From an uncultured Desulfobacterales bacterium (GTDB taxonomy: Bacteria; Desulfobacterota; Desulfobacteria; Desulfobacterales; UBA11574): a DNA stretch of 37,248 nucleotides. Below the pieces are notes generated by a model. It worked only from the letters and a program-made list of their open reading frames with translations. It searched no databases and had not been told where the DNA came from. The translations under genes were made by a program, and so were the position numbers. The stretch is from positions 1 through 37,248 of the forward strand of contig CALLDL010000215.1 of assembly GCA_937998305.1 (NCBI GenBank), read 5' to 3'. The stretch's first letter is position 1. Each line of letters begins with the position of its first letter. Of this stretch, positions 1-9,441 are shown piece by piece.

Positions 1-1
1 C

Positions 2-308
2 AAGAGTTTGAAGTGAGCTAAAGCCTGCCCTGGTGCGTGTCGTTCATATATAGATCTGACCTATGCACCATTACAGACATGGCTTTTTGAATATCAAGTG
101 TTGGTGATCGGTCTGGGCCAGGGTTAAAAAAGGTTGTGCCCGTCAGCCCGTTATGCCGGTTTGCCCGTAATTTAATACCGGCCAACTGGCTAACCGGTTA
201 ACCGGCTAACCAGAAATAGGCACTTTTAACTTGTACGGCCTTAAGTGAAAACAGCCCCTTCCAGAGGTTATATCAAAGCCGAGTCCTCAAGGCCCGGATT
301 CTTTACTC
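2..308. repeat. Intergenic repeat family A, copy A1
   Basis: This copy matches 12102-12310 in the same orientation. Both begin AAGAGTTTGAAGTGAGCTA and end GGATTCTTTACT, with about 88 percent identity by eye over 122-308. A1 carries about 100 extra bases (roughly 24-122) absent from A2. That extra piece starts with CCCTGG and ends with CCAGGG, an inverted pair. The centre is rich in GGCTAACC/GGTTAACC words that can fold. The last bases overlap the topA stop codon (303-305). No coding capacity is seen, and the element may continue left of the window. Confidence 0.8.
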
Positions 309-2582
309 GGACGTTGCCTTGAATTCGCAACCCTTGGTATTGCAGGCCAGAAAAGTTCCCTGTTTTTTCGTTGTTTTTTCCACCAGAAACTTGGCGCTGC
401 ACTCGGGACATTCTTTTGCCACAGGCTTGTCCCAGGTTGCAAAGGTGCAATCCGGAAAACGGCTGCATCCGTAAAAGATTTTTCCCCGTTTTGACGATCG
501 CTGAACAAGTTCTCCGTCACAGTCTTTTTCAGGACAATCTACCCCGGTTTTATTCTCGGGGCCGGTTGAATTTGTTGACTGGGTGTTTTTACAATCCGGA
601 TAACCGGAGCAGGCAAAGAATGTACCGTATCTTCCCTCTTTAATGAGCATGGGCTTGCCGCATTTATCACAAATTCTGTCAGATGGCTGATCAGAAGCCG
701 GTTCGATGGGATGAACGACCCCTTTTTCATCCCGGGTGTAGTTTCGGGTATAGGTGCATTCCGGATAATTGTTACACCCTAAAAACTGTCCGTTCCTGCC
801 CATTCGGATATGAAGCCGGTGATCACATGAAGGACAGGTGAGATCTGTTGGAAACCCGATGCCTTTTACACTGAGCATTCCTGTTGAAGCTGCTTCGAGT
901 TCCTTTTCAAACGCGTCGTAAAATTGTGTTAAAACTTCTGAATAATCCACCTCAGCGGCTTCAATGCGGTCAAGATCATTCTCCATATTGGCGGTAAATT
1001 CCACATCGAATACATCAGGGAAACTTTTCACCAGAAGATCGTTAACGATAAATCCCAGTTCATTCGGTTTGAAATATCCTTTTACGAGATCCACATAGCC
1101 TTTTTCCCTTATGGTAGACAGGATGGCGGCATAGGTGCTGGGTCGGCCAATGCCGTTTTCTTCGAGTTCTTTAACCAAAGATGCTTCTGAAAATCTCGGA
1201 GGGGGCATTGTAAAATGCTGTTTTGGCGCCAATTCATTGAGTTTTAAAATCCCCCCTTCGCTCAGTTCGGGAAACTCATCTTTTTTCTTTTGGCTGTCAC
1301 TTTCAATTTGATAATCAGTGGTCATATACAGCGTCATAAAACCGGGAAATGCCACCGATGAACCGCTTGCTGAAAAAAGATATGGACCGGCCGCAATAGA
1401 TATAGAGATCTTGTTCATAAGGGCTTGCTTCATCTGTGATGCAACAAAGCGTTTCCAGATAAGCTCGTATAGCGCAAACTGATCTTTTGAAAGGAAAGGT
1501 TTAATTTTTTCCGGTGTATTTAAGACCGATGTGGGACGTATGGCTTCATGGGCATCTTGAGCTTTTTTTCGGTTTTTGAAAAAACGCGGCTTTTGAAGTG
1601 CATACTCATCCCCAAATTTCTCCCGTATGAGTTCAAGGGCTTCCATTGCAGCTTCCTTGGAAATTCGGGTGGAATCTGTACGCATGTAGGTGATGAGTCC
1701 TTCAGGTTCACCAGGGGATAGCTCTATACCTTCATAGAGCTGCTGAGCCACAACCATGGTTTTTTTTGCGGAAAATCTAAGTTTCCGGATAGATTCCTGT
1801 TGTAGTTTGCTGGTGATAAACGGAGGGGATGGATTCCTTTTTACTGTTTTTTTCTGTATTTTTTCAACGATAAATTTTTCTTCGGACAGTTCCTCAATGA
1901 TAACATTTGATGTTTTTTCATCGGGGATTTTAATTTTTCCCCCATTTTTTTTGACCAGTTTTGCCGTAAACGGCGGGGGTGAATTGTCCTCGAGATGGGC
2001 GGTAATCGACCAGTATTCTTCAGATTCAAAGGCCTGGATGGCCCGCTCTCTATCACAAATGATTCGTACGGCAACAGACTGAACGCGCCCGGCACTGAGC
2101 CCCCCTTTTACTTTACGCCACAACAAAGGGGAGATTTGGTATCCCACCAGTCTGTCGAGAATCCTGCGTGCCTGTTGTGCTTCATACTTATTTTGATTGA
2201 GTTTGTCAGGCGATTTTATCGCTTCATGGATGGCATTTTTTGTGAGCTCATGAAAAAGTACCCTGTGAAATATTCTTCCCTTCTTTTTAAGTATTGCAGC
2301 TGTGTGCCATGCAATGGCTTCGCCCTCTCTGTCCGGGTCCGGCGCAAGGTATATGTCTGTCGTATCACCGGCGGCCTGTCTTAAAGATTTTATAACTTTT
2401 TGTTTGCCGGGGATATTCGTGTACTTGGGTTTGAACCCTTCTTCAATGTTGATTCCAATTTCCTTTGCCGGAAGGTCTTTTATATGGCCGACGGTGGCGG
2501 CGACGTTATATTGATTGCCGAGATATTTTTTAATGGTTCTTATTTTTGTGGGGGATTCCACGACTACAAGGGGTTTGTGCAC
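303..2582 (-). CDS. topA: DNA topoisomerase I
   Basis: Type IA topoisomerase that relaxes negative supercoils by cutting one strand through a 5'-phosphotyrosine. The 759 residues show the TOPRIM start VVVESPTK (6-13), the acidic DPDREGE motif (82-88) and the active-site tyrosine Y299 in ITYMRTDST. The C-terminal third has four CxxC-type zinc ribbons (two start CPSC and CDKC, the last CPEC), a full tail as in E. coli TopA. It is the last gene of the minus-strand run and begins 9 bases after the dprA stop. The dprA-topA neighbourhood is common in bacteria. Its stop codon lies inside repeat A1, so the last residues (ATSE) abut or include repeat sequence. Confidence 0.97.
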   Translation of the reverse strand: MHKPLVVVESPTKIRTIKKYLGNQYNVAATVGHIKDLPAKEIGINIEEGFKPKYTNIPGKQKVIKSLRQAAGDTTDIYLAPDPDREGEAIAWHTAAILKKKGRIFHRVLFHELTKNAIHEAIKSPDKLNQNKYEAQQARRILDRLVGYQISPLLWRKVKGGLSAGRVQSVAVRIICDRERAIQAFESEEYWSITAHLEDNSPPPFTAKLVKKNGGKIKIPDEKTSNVIIEELSEEKFIVEKIQKKTVKRNPSPPFITSKLQQESIRKLRFSAKKTMVVAQQLYEGIELSPGEPEGLITYMRTDSTRISKEAAMEALELIREKFGDEYALQKPRFFKNRKKAQDAHEAIRPTSVLNTPEKIKPFLSKDQFALYELIWKRFVASQMKQALMNKISISIAAGPYLFSASGSSVAFPGFMTLYMTTDYQIESDSQKKKDEFPELSEGGILKLNELAPKQHFTMPPPRFSEASLVKELEENGIGRPSTYAAILSTIREKGYVDLVKGYFKPNELGFIVNDLLVKSFPDVFDVEFTANMENDLDRIEAAEVDYSEVLTQFYDAFEKELEAASTGMLSVKGIGFPTDLTCPSCDHRLHIRMGRNGQFLGCNNYPECTYTRNYTRDEKGVVHPIEPASDQPSDRICDKCGKPMLIKEGRYGTFFACSGYPDCKNTQSTNSTGPENKTGVDCPEKDCDGELVQRSSKRGKIFYGCSRFPDCTFATWDKPVAKECPECSAKFLVEKTTKKQGTFLACNTKGCEFKATSE

Positions 2583-2591
2583 TATATTACC

Positions 2592-3701
2592 TCACTTTTT
2601 CTCTGTTGTGAAAAACAATTTGCCCGGCGATTGCTGTGCAATACCTTTGAGTTCAAGTTGCAACAGAATGCTCGAAAGCCTGCCGGCTTCAATGGAGAGC
2701 TTTCTGTCAATGTCATCGATGTGAACAGGATACGGTTCAAGAGATTCAAATACAAGCTTCTCATCGGGTGATAATCGTGATATTCTTTTTATTCTATTAT
2801 CGGCGGGTTTGTCTTTTCCAACAGGAATTTTTATCATATGTGAAAGTTCTTCCATAATATCCTGGGCATGTTCCACAAGTTTGGCGCCTTGTTTAATCAG
2901 TGTGTGGGTTCCGGTGCTTTTAAAGGACTGGATACTTCCAGGAACCGCAAATACATCCCGGTTCTGTTCCGCCGCCAGACGCGCTGTTATTAGTGATCCG
3001 CTTCGTTTTGTTGCTTCCACGACCACCGTGCCAAGGGACATACCGCTGATGATCCTGTTGCGCTTGGGGAAATTGTGAGCATCGGGCTCTGTTTTCAGTG
3101 GGAATTCCGAAATAACAGCACCGTTTTCGGCAATTTGATGAAAAAGTTTTCGGTTTTGTTCCGGATAAACCCTTTCAAGACCGCTTCCAAGAACAGCAAT
3201 GGTACTTCCTTTGCCCATGAGTGCCCCTTCGTGTGCAGCCGAATCAATACCCAAAGCCATGCCGCTGGCAATTGTCATTTTAAGCTTAACCAAGTCGTGA
3301 CAAAGCCGACGGGTTGTAGAGATTCCATAACGGGTTGCATTTCTGGAACCGACAACCGCTATGTTTCTAATGGAACCGTTGAGACGACCAAAAACATACA
3401 AAAAAGGCGGTGGATCAGGTATTTGAAGCAAGAGAGGGGGATACTCGGTATCTGTCATGGTGACAATTTTATATCTTTTTTGCATAACGAGATCGAGATC
3501 CTTTTTCACAGAATTACCAATTTTGCGCTGTTTTATTGCAGCGGCAAGACGAGGCGTAATACCTTCAACCTCGACAAGATCTTCCCGGGTTGCTTCAAGA
3601 ACAAGCTCCGGAGAATTAAAACGGTCTATAAGGCGCTTGAAAAGGAGATCCCCTATACCGGGGACATTTTTCAGGACAAACCATGGTAGAATATTATCCA
3701 C
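2592..3701 (-). CDS. dprA: DNA-processing protein DprA
   Basis: DprA binds incoming single-stranded DNA and loads RecA during transformation, and is also kept in many non-competent bacteria. The 369 residues show an N-terminal helix-hairpin-helix part (LKNVPGIGDLLFKRLI) and a Rossmann-like core with VVGSRNATRYG, SGMALGIDSAAHEGAL and LGSGLERVYPEQN. The C-terminal winged-helix part has the ELKGIAQQSPGKLF ending. Length is typical of the long DprA form. It starts 3 bases after secF stops and precedes topA by 9 bases, so co-transcription is very likely. Confidence 0.96.
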   Translation of the reverse strand: MDNILPWFVLKNVPGIGDLLFKRLIDRFNSPELVLEATREDLVEVEGITPRLAAAIKQRKIGNSVKKDLDLVMQKRYKIVTMTDTEYPPLLLQIPDPPPFLYVFGRLNGSIRNIAVVGSRNATRYGISTTRRLCHDLVKLKMTIASGMALGIDSAAHEGALMGKGSTIAVLGSGLERVYPEQNRKLFHQIAENGAVISEFPLKTEPDAHNFPKRNRIISGMSLGTVVVEATKRSGSLITARLAAEQNRDVFAVPGSIQSFKSTGTHTLIKQGAKLVEHAQDIMEELSHMIKIPVGKDKPADNRIKRISRLSPDEKLVFESLEPYPVHIDDIDRKLSIEAGRLSSILLQLELKGIAQQSPGKLFFTTEKK

Positions 3702-3704
3702 TTC

Positions 3705-4742
3705 TTATTTTTTTCCACGAACCTGCCAGGCAAGAAGTATGGGGCTTGCAACGTAAATTGAAGAGTAGGTCCCGACGACGATGCCCACAAGCAATGCGAA
3801 TGCGAAGTCATGAATAATTCCACCTCCCAAAACAAACAGAGCAACAACCACAACAAGGGTTGTCAGAGAGGTCAGTATCGTTCGGCTCAGGGTTTCATTT
3901 ACGCTTCTATTAATTATGATTTCCAAAGGATTCTTGTGATGTTTTCTTAAGTTTTCTCTGATTCTGTCAAAAACAATAATGGTATCGTTGAGTGAATATC
4001 CGATAATTGTGAGAAGAGCGGCGATAATCGGAAGGGTAAACTCCTTGTTAAATATGGAGAATATGCCGACAGTAATGGTAACGTCATGGATAAGCGCTAC
4101 AGTGGCACCCATAGCGTATTTCAACCCGAGAAACCAGAAAAGTGCAAGGCTTACAAGTAATGCCGCAGCTATGAGATAAGGAACACTGACGTTAAAAATA
4201 GAAAGAACATAAACTGCCCCCATGAGCACTCCGGCAATAACGCCGCTTAAAAGCCATTTGAGTTCAAACCGGCCGGATATATATATGGCGATAAAAAGTA
4301 GTGCGTAAAACATGGCAAACAGGGCTTTTTCCCGCAAATCCTTCCCCACCTGGGGGCCAACCATCTCAACTCGACGCACTGTTACGCCTTTTCCCGTTGA
4401 GGATTCAAGGGCCTGTTGCACCTTTAGGGAAAATCCTCCTGAGGTCATGACAGACCTGTCGGTGCGGATAAGATACTCGTTTTCGCTTTGCTCTCCGAAC
4501 CCTTGGACCGAAGATTTCTCGAGATCTATGGCGGCAAGACCGGATTTGATATTTTTCAAACTTACAGGTTCGTTAAATTTAACCTGAACCAGTGTTCCAC
4601 CGGCAAAATCGATACCGAATTTAGGTCCTCCGTGGATTACTAGAGAAGCGATGCTGATCAGGATCATTGCCAGAGAAATAGAGAAAGCGATTTTACTTTT
4701 ACCAATAAAATTGATATCAATATCAGGTTTTACGAACTGCAT
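3705..4742 (-). CDS. secF: Protein translocase subunit SecF
   Basis: Inner-membrane partner of SecD that uses the proton gradient to help pull exported proteins through SecYEG. The 345 residues have one N-terminal membrane helix, the SecF signature FGIDFAGGTLVQV near residue 40, a periplasmic domain, and five C-terminal helices. The second half contains GYSLNDTIIVFDRIREN, typical of RND-type SecD/F proteins. It lies 9 bases downstream of secD and 3 bases upstream of dprA in one tight run. Length is normal and nothing looks damaged. Confidence 0.97.
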   Translation of the reverse strand: MQFVKPDIDINFIGKSKIAFSISLAMILISIASLVIHGGPKFGIDFAGGTLVQVKFNEPVSLKNIKSGLAAIDLEKSSVQGFGEQSENEYLIRTDRSVMTSGGFSLKVQQALESSTGKGVTVRRVEMVGPQVGKDLREKALFAMFYALLFIAIYISGRFELKWLLSGVIAGVLMGAVYVLSIFNVSVPYLIAAALLVSLALFWFLGLKYAMGATVALIHDVTITVGIFSIFNKEFTLPIIAALLTIIGYSLNDTIIVFDRIRENLRKHHKNPLEIIINRSVNETLSRTILTSLTTLVVVVALFVLGGGIIHDFAFALLVGIVVGTYSSIYVASPILLAWQVRGKK

Positions 4743-4751
4743 GAATGACCC

Positions 4752-6329
4752 CTAAATGCTTAGACGCTTGGTTTTTCGTTTTATTAAGTAATAGTCAAAT
4801 ACCATCCGGGTAAGAATCAGGGCTGTAAACAGACTTGCAATGACCCCAAGGCTGAGTGTTACGGCAAATCCTTTGACAGGCCCGGTGCCGAACTGGAAGA
4901 GGACAAGTGCTGCGATCAGTGTCGTGACATTGGCATCAAGGATGGTAAGTGTCGCTCTGTCATAGCCGGAATCCACGGCTGCACGCGGTGTCTTACCAAT
5001 ACGCAGTTCTTCCCTGATCCGCTCAAATATAAGAACATTGGCATCCACAGCCATACCGATAGTGAGGATGATTCCTGCAATGCCCGGGAGTGTCAGGGTT
5101 GCCTGAAATCCGGCAAGACCTCCGGCAATCAGAAGAATATTGAGAATAAGTGCAAAGTCTGCAATGAGTCCCGCACCCCTGTAATATACAATCATGAACA
5201 GAATAACAAGGATGCCGCCGACACACATGGAAATGAGGCCTTTTCTTATGGAATCGGTTCCCAACGAAGGGCCGACTGTCCTTTCCTCAAGAATATTAAC
5301 CGGTGCCGGAAGGGCGCCTGCACGGAGTGCAATGGCGAGATCCCGCGCTTCTTCAGTGGTAAAGTTTCCTGTAACACGGGCCTTTCCGCCGGAGATCTTT
5401 TCCTGGATAACCGGGGCTGAATAAACCTTTTTGTCCAATACTATGGCCAGACGTTTTTTTACATTTTCTCCGGTGATTCTTGCAAAATCTCTTCCGCCCT
5501 TTTTGTCGAAATCGATTGAAACATAAGGCTCGTTATATTGAGAGTCGATTTGCACCCTTGCATCAGTAAGATTGGCGCCGGTCAAAAGGGTCCTTTTCTT
5601 TAAGAGATATGGGGTTTTATGAATACGCTTAGTGGTGGGGTCTTCCTTAACCCCATAAAGCACCTCACTTCCGGGAGGAACATTTCCTTTAAGAGCGTTA
5701 TCAAGGTCGTGGGTTTCATCCACAAGTTTGAATTCCAAAAGTGCTGTTTTGCCGATTAAGGCTTTGGCTCTCTTGGTATCTTTTATTCCAGGGAGTTGGA
5801 CGAGGATCCGTTTTTCACCCTGACGGCGGATATCTGGTTCGCTGACGCCAAACTGGTCGATCCGGTTTCTGATGGTTTCAAGAGCCTGATCAGCTGCCAA
5901 TTTTTTGATTTGATCGGTCTCTCTATCCGGAAGATCGATCTGCATGGTTAGGACGTCGCCATCCATTGATCTTGAAAGGATCCGCATATTTTGAAACTCC
6001 TTGTCGAGAGTCTTTTCGAATCCATCAATATATTTTTGTCCTTTTAGTTTGATCGATATCCGGTTTCCTTCTATGCGACTCAAAGCGGCATATCGTATAT
6101 GTTCTTTTTTTAAAGAACTCCGTATTTCCTGAATTATACGTTCAATGGTGCCTTCCACAGCTTTATCGGTATCGACTTCAAGGACCAGGTGCATGCCGCC
6201 TTGAAGATCAAGGCCAAGATTTATTTTTTTGTGCGGCCAAAAGGATGGTTCTATGGTGGGCAGAACATAAATAATCGCTGCAATCATAACTCCAAAAACA
6301 GCCAGAACTCGCCAAGAAAGATTATTCAA
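4752..6329 (-). CDS. secD: Protein translocase subunit SecD
   Basis: Large subunit of the SecDF export motor in the inner membrane. The 525 residues start with a membrane helix and the conserved LGLDLQGGMHLVLEVD (about 38-53). A large periplasmic P1 domain follows, then six C-terminal helices with GMAVDANVLIFERIREEL. The conserved Asp-Arg pairs of the proton path are visible in that motif. The order yajC-secD-secF is the standard bacterial arrangement. The gap to yajC is 34 bases and to secF 9 bases. Confidence 0.97.
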   Translation of the reverse strand: MNNLSWRVLAVFGVMIAAIIYVLPTIEPSFWPHKKINLGLDLQGGMHLVLEVDTDKAVEGTIERIIQEIRSSLKKEHIRYAALSRIEGNRISIKLKGQKYIDGFEKTLDKEFQNMRILSRSMDGDVLTMQIDLPDRETDQIKKLAADQALETIRNRIDQFGVSEPDIRRQGEKRILVQLPGIKDTKRAKALIGKTALLEFKLVDETHDLDNALKGNVPPGSEVLYGVKEDPTTKRIHKTPYLLKKRTLLTGANLTDARVQIDSQYNEPYVSIDFDKKGGRDFARITGENVKKRLAIVLDKKVYSAPVIQEKISGGKARVTGNFTTEEARDLAIALRAGALPAPVNILEERTVGPSLGTDSIRKGLISMCVGGILVILFMIVYYRGAGLIADFALILNILLIAGGLAGFQATLTLPGIAGIILTIGMAVDANVLIFERIREELRIGKTPRAAVDSGYDRATLTILDANVTTLIAALVLFQFGTGPVKGFAVTLSLGVIASLFTALILTRMVFDYYLIKRKTKRLSI

Positions 6330-6363
6330 TGATCTTTTCCTTATTGATGATTATGAATTTGTC

Positions 6364-6708
6364 TTACTTTTTTTTCTTATCCTGAGACGGTGACGAGGAT
6401 TGTGCCACCTTGGAAACATTTCCACGGTCAATCTTCACACGGACCCTGTCTGCAATTTCCACCGTCAATGTTGAGTCACTGACGGCTGTTACTCGACCAT
6501 GCAATCCGCCGCTGGTTACGATACGGTCCCCTTTTCTAACCTGACTGATCATTTCACGATGTTCCTTGGCCTTTTTTTGCTGGGGTCGGATAAGTAAAAA
6601 ATAGAATATGACGAACATGAGGACAATGGGGATAAGAGATGTAAATCCACCTGCCCCTTGTCCTGACGCAGCTCCGCCCTGGCCCATTGCATAAGCAGTA
6701 TTTATCAA
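6364..6708 (-). CDS. yajC: Preprotein translocase subunit YajC
   Basis: Small single-pass membrane protein that associates with SecDF. The 114 residues show one hydrophobic helix (SLIPIVLMFVIFYFLLI, about 24-40) followed at once by the family motif RPQQKKAKEHREM. A small basic cytoplasmic domain (KGDRIVTSGGLHGRV) comes next, with a Lys-rich end. The start at 6708 is supported by an AAGGAGG Shine-Dalgarno sequence on the minus strand just upstream. The 115-base gap before it shows no gene. Confidence 0.95.
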   Translation of the reverse strand: MINTAYAMGQGGAASGQGAGGFTSLIPIVLMFVIFYFLLIRPQQKKAKEHREMISQVRKGDRIVTSGGLHGRVTAVSDSTLTVEIADRVRVKIDRGNVSKVAQSSSPSQDKKKK

Positions 6709-6823
6709 TGTAAAACCTCCTTATTAGTTGTTTGGATTATATGTTTAACAGTTTGTCTATATACCTATAAATGATGAAAATGGGTTGATATACTGTAATT
6801 TGTCTCTCAGGTCAAATATTTCT

Positions 6824-7585
6824 TTAATTCGACGGCATCCAGAGCGTCTCGCCGTCGAATTGAATACGGTTTACATGTTTATAGTCAATGAGATCCAGAA
6901 ATGCAAAAATTTGATCCATATTATAGACGACAACTTTGGTCAAGGGAAAGATCAAATTAAGGTCAACATCAAGTTTATGTTCTCTGATGTTGTAGATGTT
7001 CACCGTATGCTCCGAGAATTTAAGAATCTTACCGATACCCGAACTGCTTCCTTTTTCAAGGGGTTCATCCGAAAGGGGTGACAGTTGGACACCTTTGTAA
7101 TCGAAATAATCTTTTAGAAAGGTAAAATGGATATTCCAGATATTTTCTCCAGGCCGGACCACGTGAATCCCGAATGATTCTATTTTTTCTTTTGTCGTCG
7201 CATCCTGTGATTTGATGTCTTTTTCAACGATATCACCACTTTTTAGACGAATCTTTTCCAAAATTTCCTGCATTGAAACCGTAGAATCGCCAATTTTAAT
7301 TGATTCATTGGATTTTGCAATAATATCAACCCCTTTATTAACTCCATATTCTGCTTTTCGCTGTTGCATTAGTGTCTTGAGTTCTTTGTCTTCTTCAATT
7401 TTGTTGTAATCAATAATCGGTTCCGTATTTGAAGGAATTTGAACTTTATCAGGTTTTTTTTGTGTTTCGGGCGTCGATTCTTGTTTCATCAGAAACCTAA
7501 AACCCGTAAATGCTCCAACAAGCACCATAGCGATGATAACAACTCCAATAACTCTATTTGTCTTTTTTACAGGTTTTCTTGGCAT
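6824..7585 (-). CDS. Membrane-anchored protein of unknown function with a LysM-like segment
   Basis: I do not recognise this 253-residue protein as a named family. It has a basic N-terminus, one membrane helix (about 12-32), then a charged helical stretch. A C-terminal part contains VVRPGENIWNIHF (142-154), which resembles the opening of a LysM domain (V-x-PGEN-W-I). The topology suggests a single anchor with the bulk in the periplasm. It lies between rng and yajC, 45 bases after rng, in the same operon. The LysM reading is an inference from one motif; the rest could be a lineage-specific fold. There is no sign of decay. Confidence 0.85.
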   Translation of the reverse strand: MPRKPVKKTNRVIGVVIIAMVLVGAFTGFRFLMKQESTPETQKKPDKVQIPSNTEPIIDYNKIEEDKELKTLMQQRKAEYGVNKGVDIIAKSNESIKIGDSTVSMQEILEKIRLKSGDIVEKDIKSQDATTKEKIESFGIHVVRPGENIWNIHFTFLKDYFDYKGVQLSPLSDEPLEKGSSSGIGKILKFSEHTVNIYNIREHKLDVDLNLIFPLTKVVVYNMDQIFAFLDLIDYKHVNRIQFDGETLWMPSN

Positions 7586-7630
7586 AACTATACCTTTGGA
7601 TACATGATAATGAATTGTATAAGATCAACT

Positions 7631-9109
7631 TTATTTTTCACAGTTAATTTCGCTCATGCCGGGAATAATTTTTGTATCCCCCTCAATGGTGATGGAAAGG
7701 CCTCTCCTGAGTTCCAGATCTAGAATTTCTTTGCGTTTTTTATTTAAAAGGTAATCGGCAACATCGTGCGGGACGATTCCTTTGACACTTGAAATTTCAG
7801 CTTTTATGGTTTCAAGGCGAAGTCGGCGGAGAAAGTCAAGTGCCAGCATTTCAGTAGAAGGGATCATTCCTTTTCCCTTGCAATGGCTGCAGGGCTCGAA
7901 ACTGCTGGATTCGATAGAGGGACGAATTCGCTGTCTCGACATTTCCATCAAGCCAAATTTTGAGATTTTACCGATATTTGTTTTGGCCTTATCCGATTTT
8001 ACGCAATTTTTAACGGCCTTTTCAACTTCTGATTTGTGTTTGGGGTCTTTCATGTCGATAAAATCGATGACAATAAGGCCGCCCAAGTCTCTGAGTCGTA
8101 ACTGGCGTGCAATTTCCTCGGCTGCTTCAATGTTGGTTTGAAGTGCGGTTTGTTCAATGGACTTTTTTTTGGTTGCCTTACCTGAATTAACGTCGATGGA
8201 GACGAGTGCTTCAGTCTGTGCTATTACAAGAGTGCCGCCGGATTTAAGTTTTACATGACTCGCGTAAATCGATGAAATCTGATCTTCAAGTTGGTATTTG
8301 GCGAATATAGGCCTGTCCCCTTTGTAATGTTTGACGATTTTTTTATGTTTCGGCGATATGATTTTAACAAAGTCTTTAACAACATGGTATACGGTATCAT
8401 CATCGATGAGGATTTCGGTTACATCGGGGGTGAAGTAATCGCGTATGGATCTTACGGCAAGGTTTTGCTCTTTATAAAGCAATACTGGTGCTTTTGCATT
8501 TGTCACATTTTTTTTGATGTTCTTCCACAGGCGCAAAAGATAGTTTGCATCTTTTGACATGCGTGATTTAGTGCTGTTTATACCTGCAGTGCGGACAATA
8601 ATACCGAATCCCTCCTGTATCTTAAGCTTGCCGACGATACTTTTTAGACGGTTACGCTCGTCTTCATCTTCTATTTTGCGTGAGATTCCACGGCTGTCGC
8701 TTCCAGGCATAAGCACTACGTATCGACCGGGCAAAGATATATAAGTTGTAAGCATGGCACCCTTTTTCATGAAGGGATCTTTGGTCACCTGCACCAAGAG
8801 CTCTTGGCCGCGCTTGACCATTTTTAATATGGATCTGTCTTTAGAGAGATTGTCCTGAAAATAATCGCTGTGGATTTCATGTTTTTGCAAAAAACCGTGA
8901 CGATCAGCGCCAAAATCTACGAATGCGGCCTGAAGACTTGGTTCAATGCGAGTGATGATGGCTTTGTAAATGTTGCCATGGATAATTTCTTTTCCTGAAC
9001 TTTCAATATGGAATTCTTCAAGCTTCAACTCCTTGACTTTTGCAATTCTGCATTCCTCAGGATCTATGGCATTGATAAGGATTTTATTACTCATAAAATG
9101 GTTGTCCAA
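7631..9109 (-). CDS. rng: Ribonuclease G
   Basis: Endoribonuclease of the RNase E/G family, which matures 16S rRNA and decays mRNAs, cutting single-stranded AU-rich sites near 5'-monophosphates. The 492-residue length fits RNase G, without the long E-type tail. Visible are the S1-domain stretch AAFVDFGADRHGFLQKHEI (about 59-77), the catalytic acidic motif VIDFIDMKDPKHK, and the zinc-link CSHCKGKGMI that joins protomers. It is first in the minus-strand run, with a good promoter candidate at 9219-9247. Some annotations call this family 'Rne/Rng'. Confidence 0.95.
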   Translation of the reverse strand: MDNHFMSNKILINAIDPEECRIAKVKELKLEEFHIESSGKEIIHGNIYKAIITRIEPSLQAAFVDFGADRHGFLQKHEIHSDYFQDNLSKDRSILKMVKRGQELLVQVTKDPFMKKGAMLTTYISLPGRYVVLMPGSDSRGISRKIEDEDERNRLKSIVGKLKIQEGFGIIVRTAGINSTKSRMSKDANYLLRLWKNIKKNVTNAKAPVLLYKEQNLAVRSIRDYFTPDVTEILIDDDTVYHVVKDFVKIISPKHKKIVKHYKGDRPIFAKYQLEDQISSIYASHVKLKSGGTLVIAQTEALVSIDVNSGKATKKKSIEQTALQTNIEAAEEIARQLRLRDLGGLIVIDFIDMKDPKHKSEVEKAVKNCVKSDKAKTNIGKISKFGLMEMSRQRIRPSIESSSFEPCSHCKGKGMIPSTEMLALDFLRRLRLETIKAEISSVKGIVPHDVADYLLNKKRKEILDLELRRGLSITIEGDTKIIPGMSEINCEK

Positions 9110-9218
9110 TTTTGATTAAAAACAATTTGAGTGAGACTTCCGGCTTTGGGCTCGCTAAATAATAAGGCTTGTTTATGTGCGAAAACAGGCTTTAATCTTA
9201 AGCACTTGTTCTTCTAAA

Positions 9219-9247
9219 TGAATATGAAATTGTCATGTACAAGTCAA
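9219..9247 (-). promoter_or_regulatory. Sigma70-type promoter for the rng-topA operon
   Basis: Read on the minus strand this is TTGACT, 17 bases, TATTCA. The -35 box occupies 9242-9247 and the -10 box 9219-9224. The initiation site would be about 100 bases before the rng start at 9109. Spacing is ideal and the -35 matches five of six consensus bases. Confidence 0.5.
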
Positions 9248-9347
9248 ACGATTTCTTGGCCGTGCAAAATTCAGGTCTTATGACTTGCTATTTGCATCGT
9301 GTTGTGGCATGAAACCTATTGTCATATTAGGATGATGTTCTTTTTTT

Positions 9348-9373
9348 CTCATCAATTTTCATGCAAGATTCAG
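9348..9373 (+). repeat. 26-base motif shared with 31648-31673, upstream of leuS
   Basis: The core AATTTTCATGCAAGATTCAG, preceded by CTCATC, recurs at 31648-31673 with one mismatch in 26. Here it ends 68 bases before the leuS start; there it ends 31 bases before fsa. It could be an operator, a promoter-proximal element or a repeat fragment; the sequence alone does not decide. Confidence 0.65.
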
Positions 9374-9441
9374 ATATTAAATTAGGATATTATAAGTATA
9401 ATTATTTGGATTACAATAATTTTCGAGGTTAATAATATAAA

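Larger units (their letters stand above)
9110..9441. other. Divergent spacer between rng and leuS
   Basis: This 332-base spacer separates two genes that point away from each other. I see no gene in it. It holds a sigma70-like promoter for rng (9219-9247, minus) and a 26-base motif (9348-9373) repeated upstream of fsa. A TATAAT hexamer lies at 9397-9402 on the plus strand that could serve leuS but has no matching -35. No T-box or other leader RNA that I can recognise precedes leuS. Confidence 0.6.

Noticed and set aside
9374-9402. leuS promoter at TATAAT 9397-9402
   Set aside because: The -10 is perfect, but the -35 position (ATATTA) does not match and there is no TG extension, so I did not list it as a promoter.
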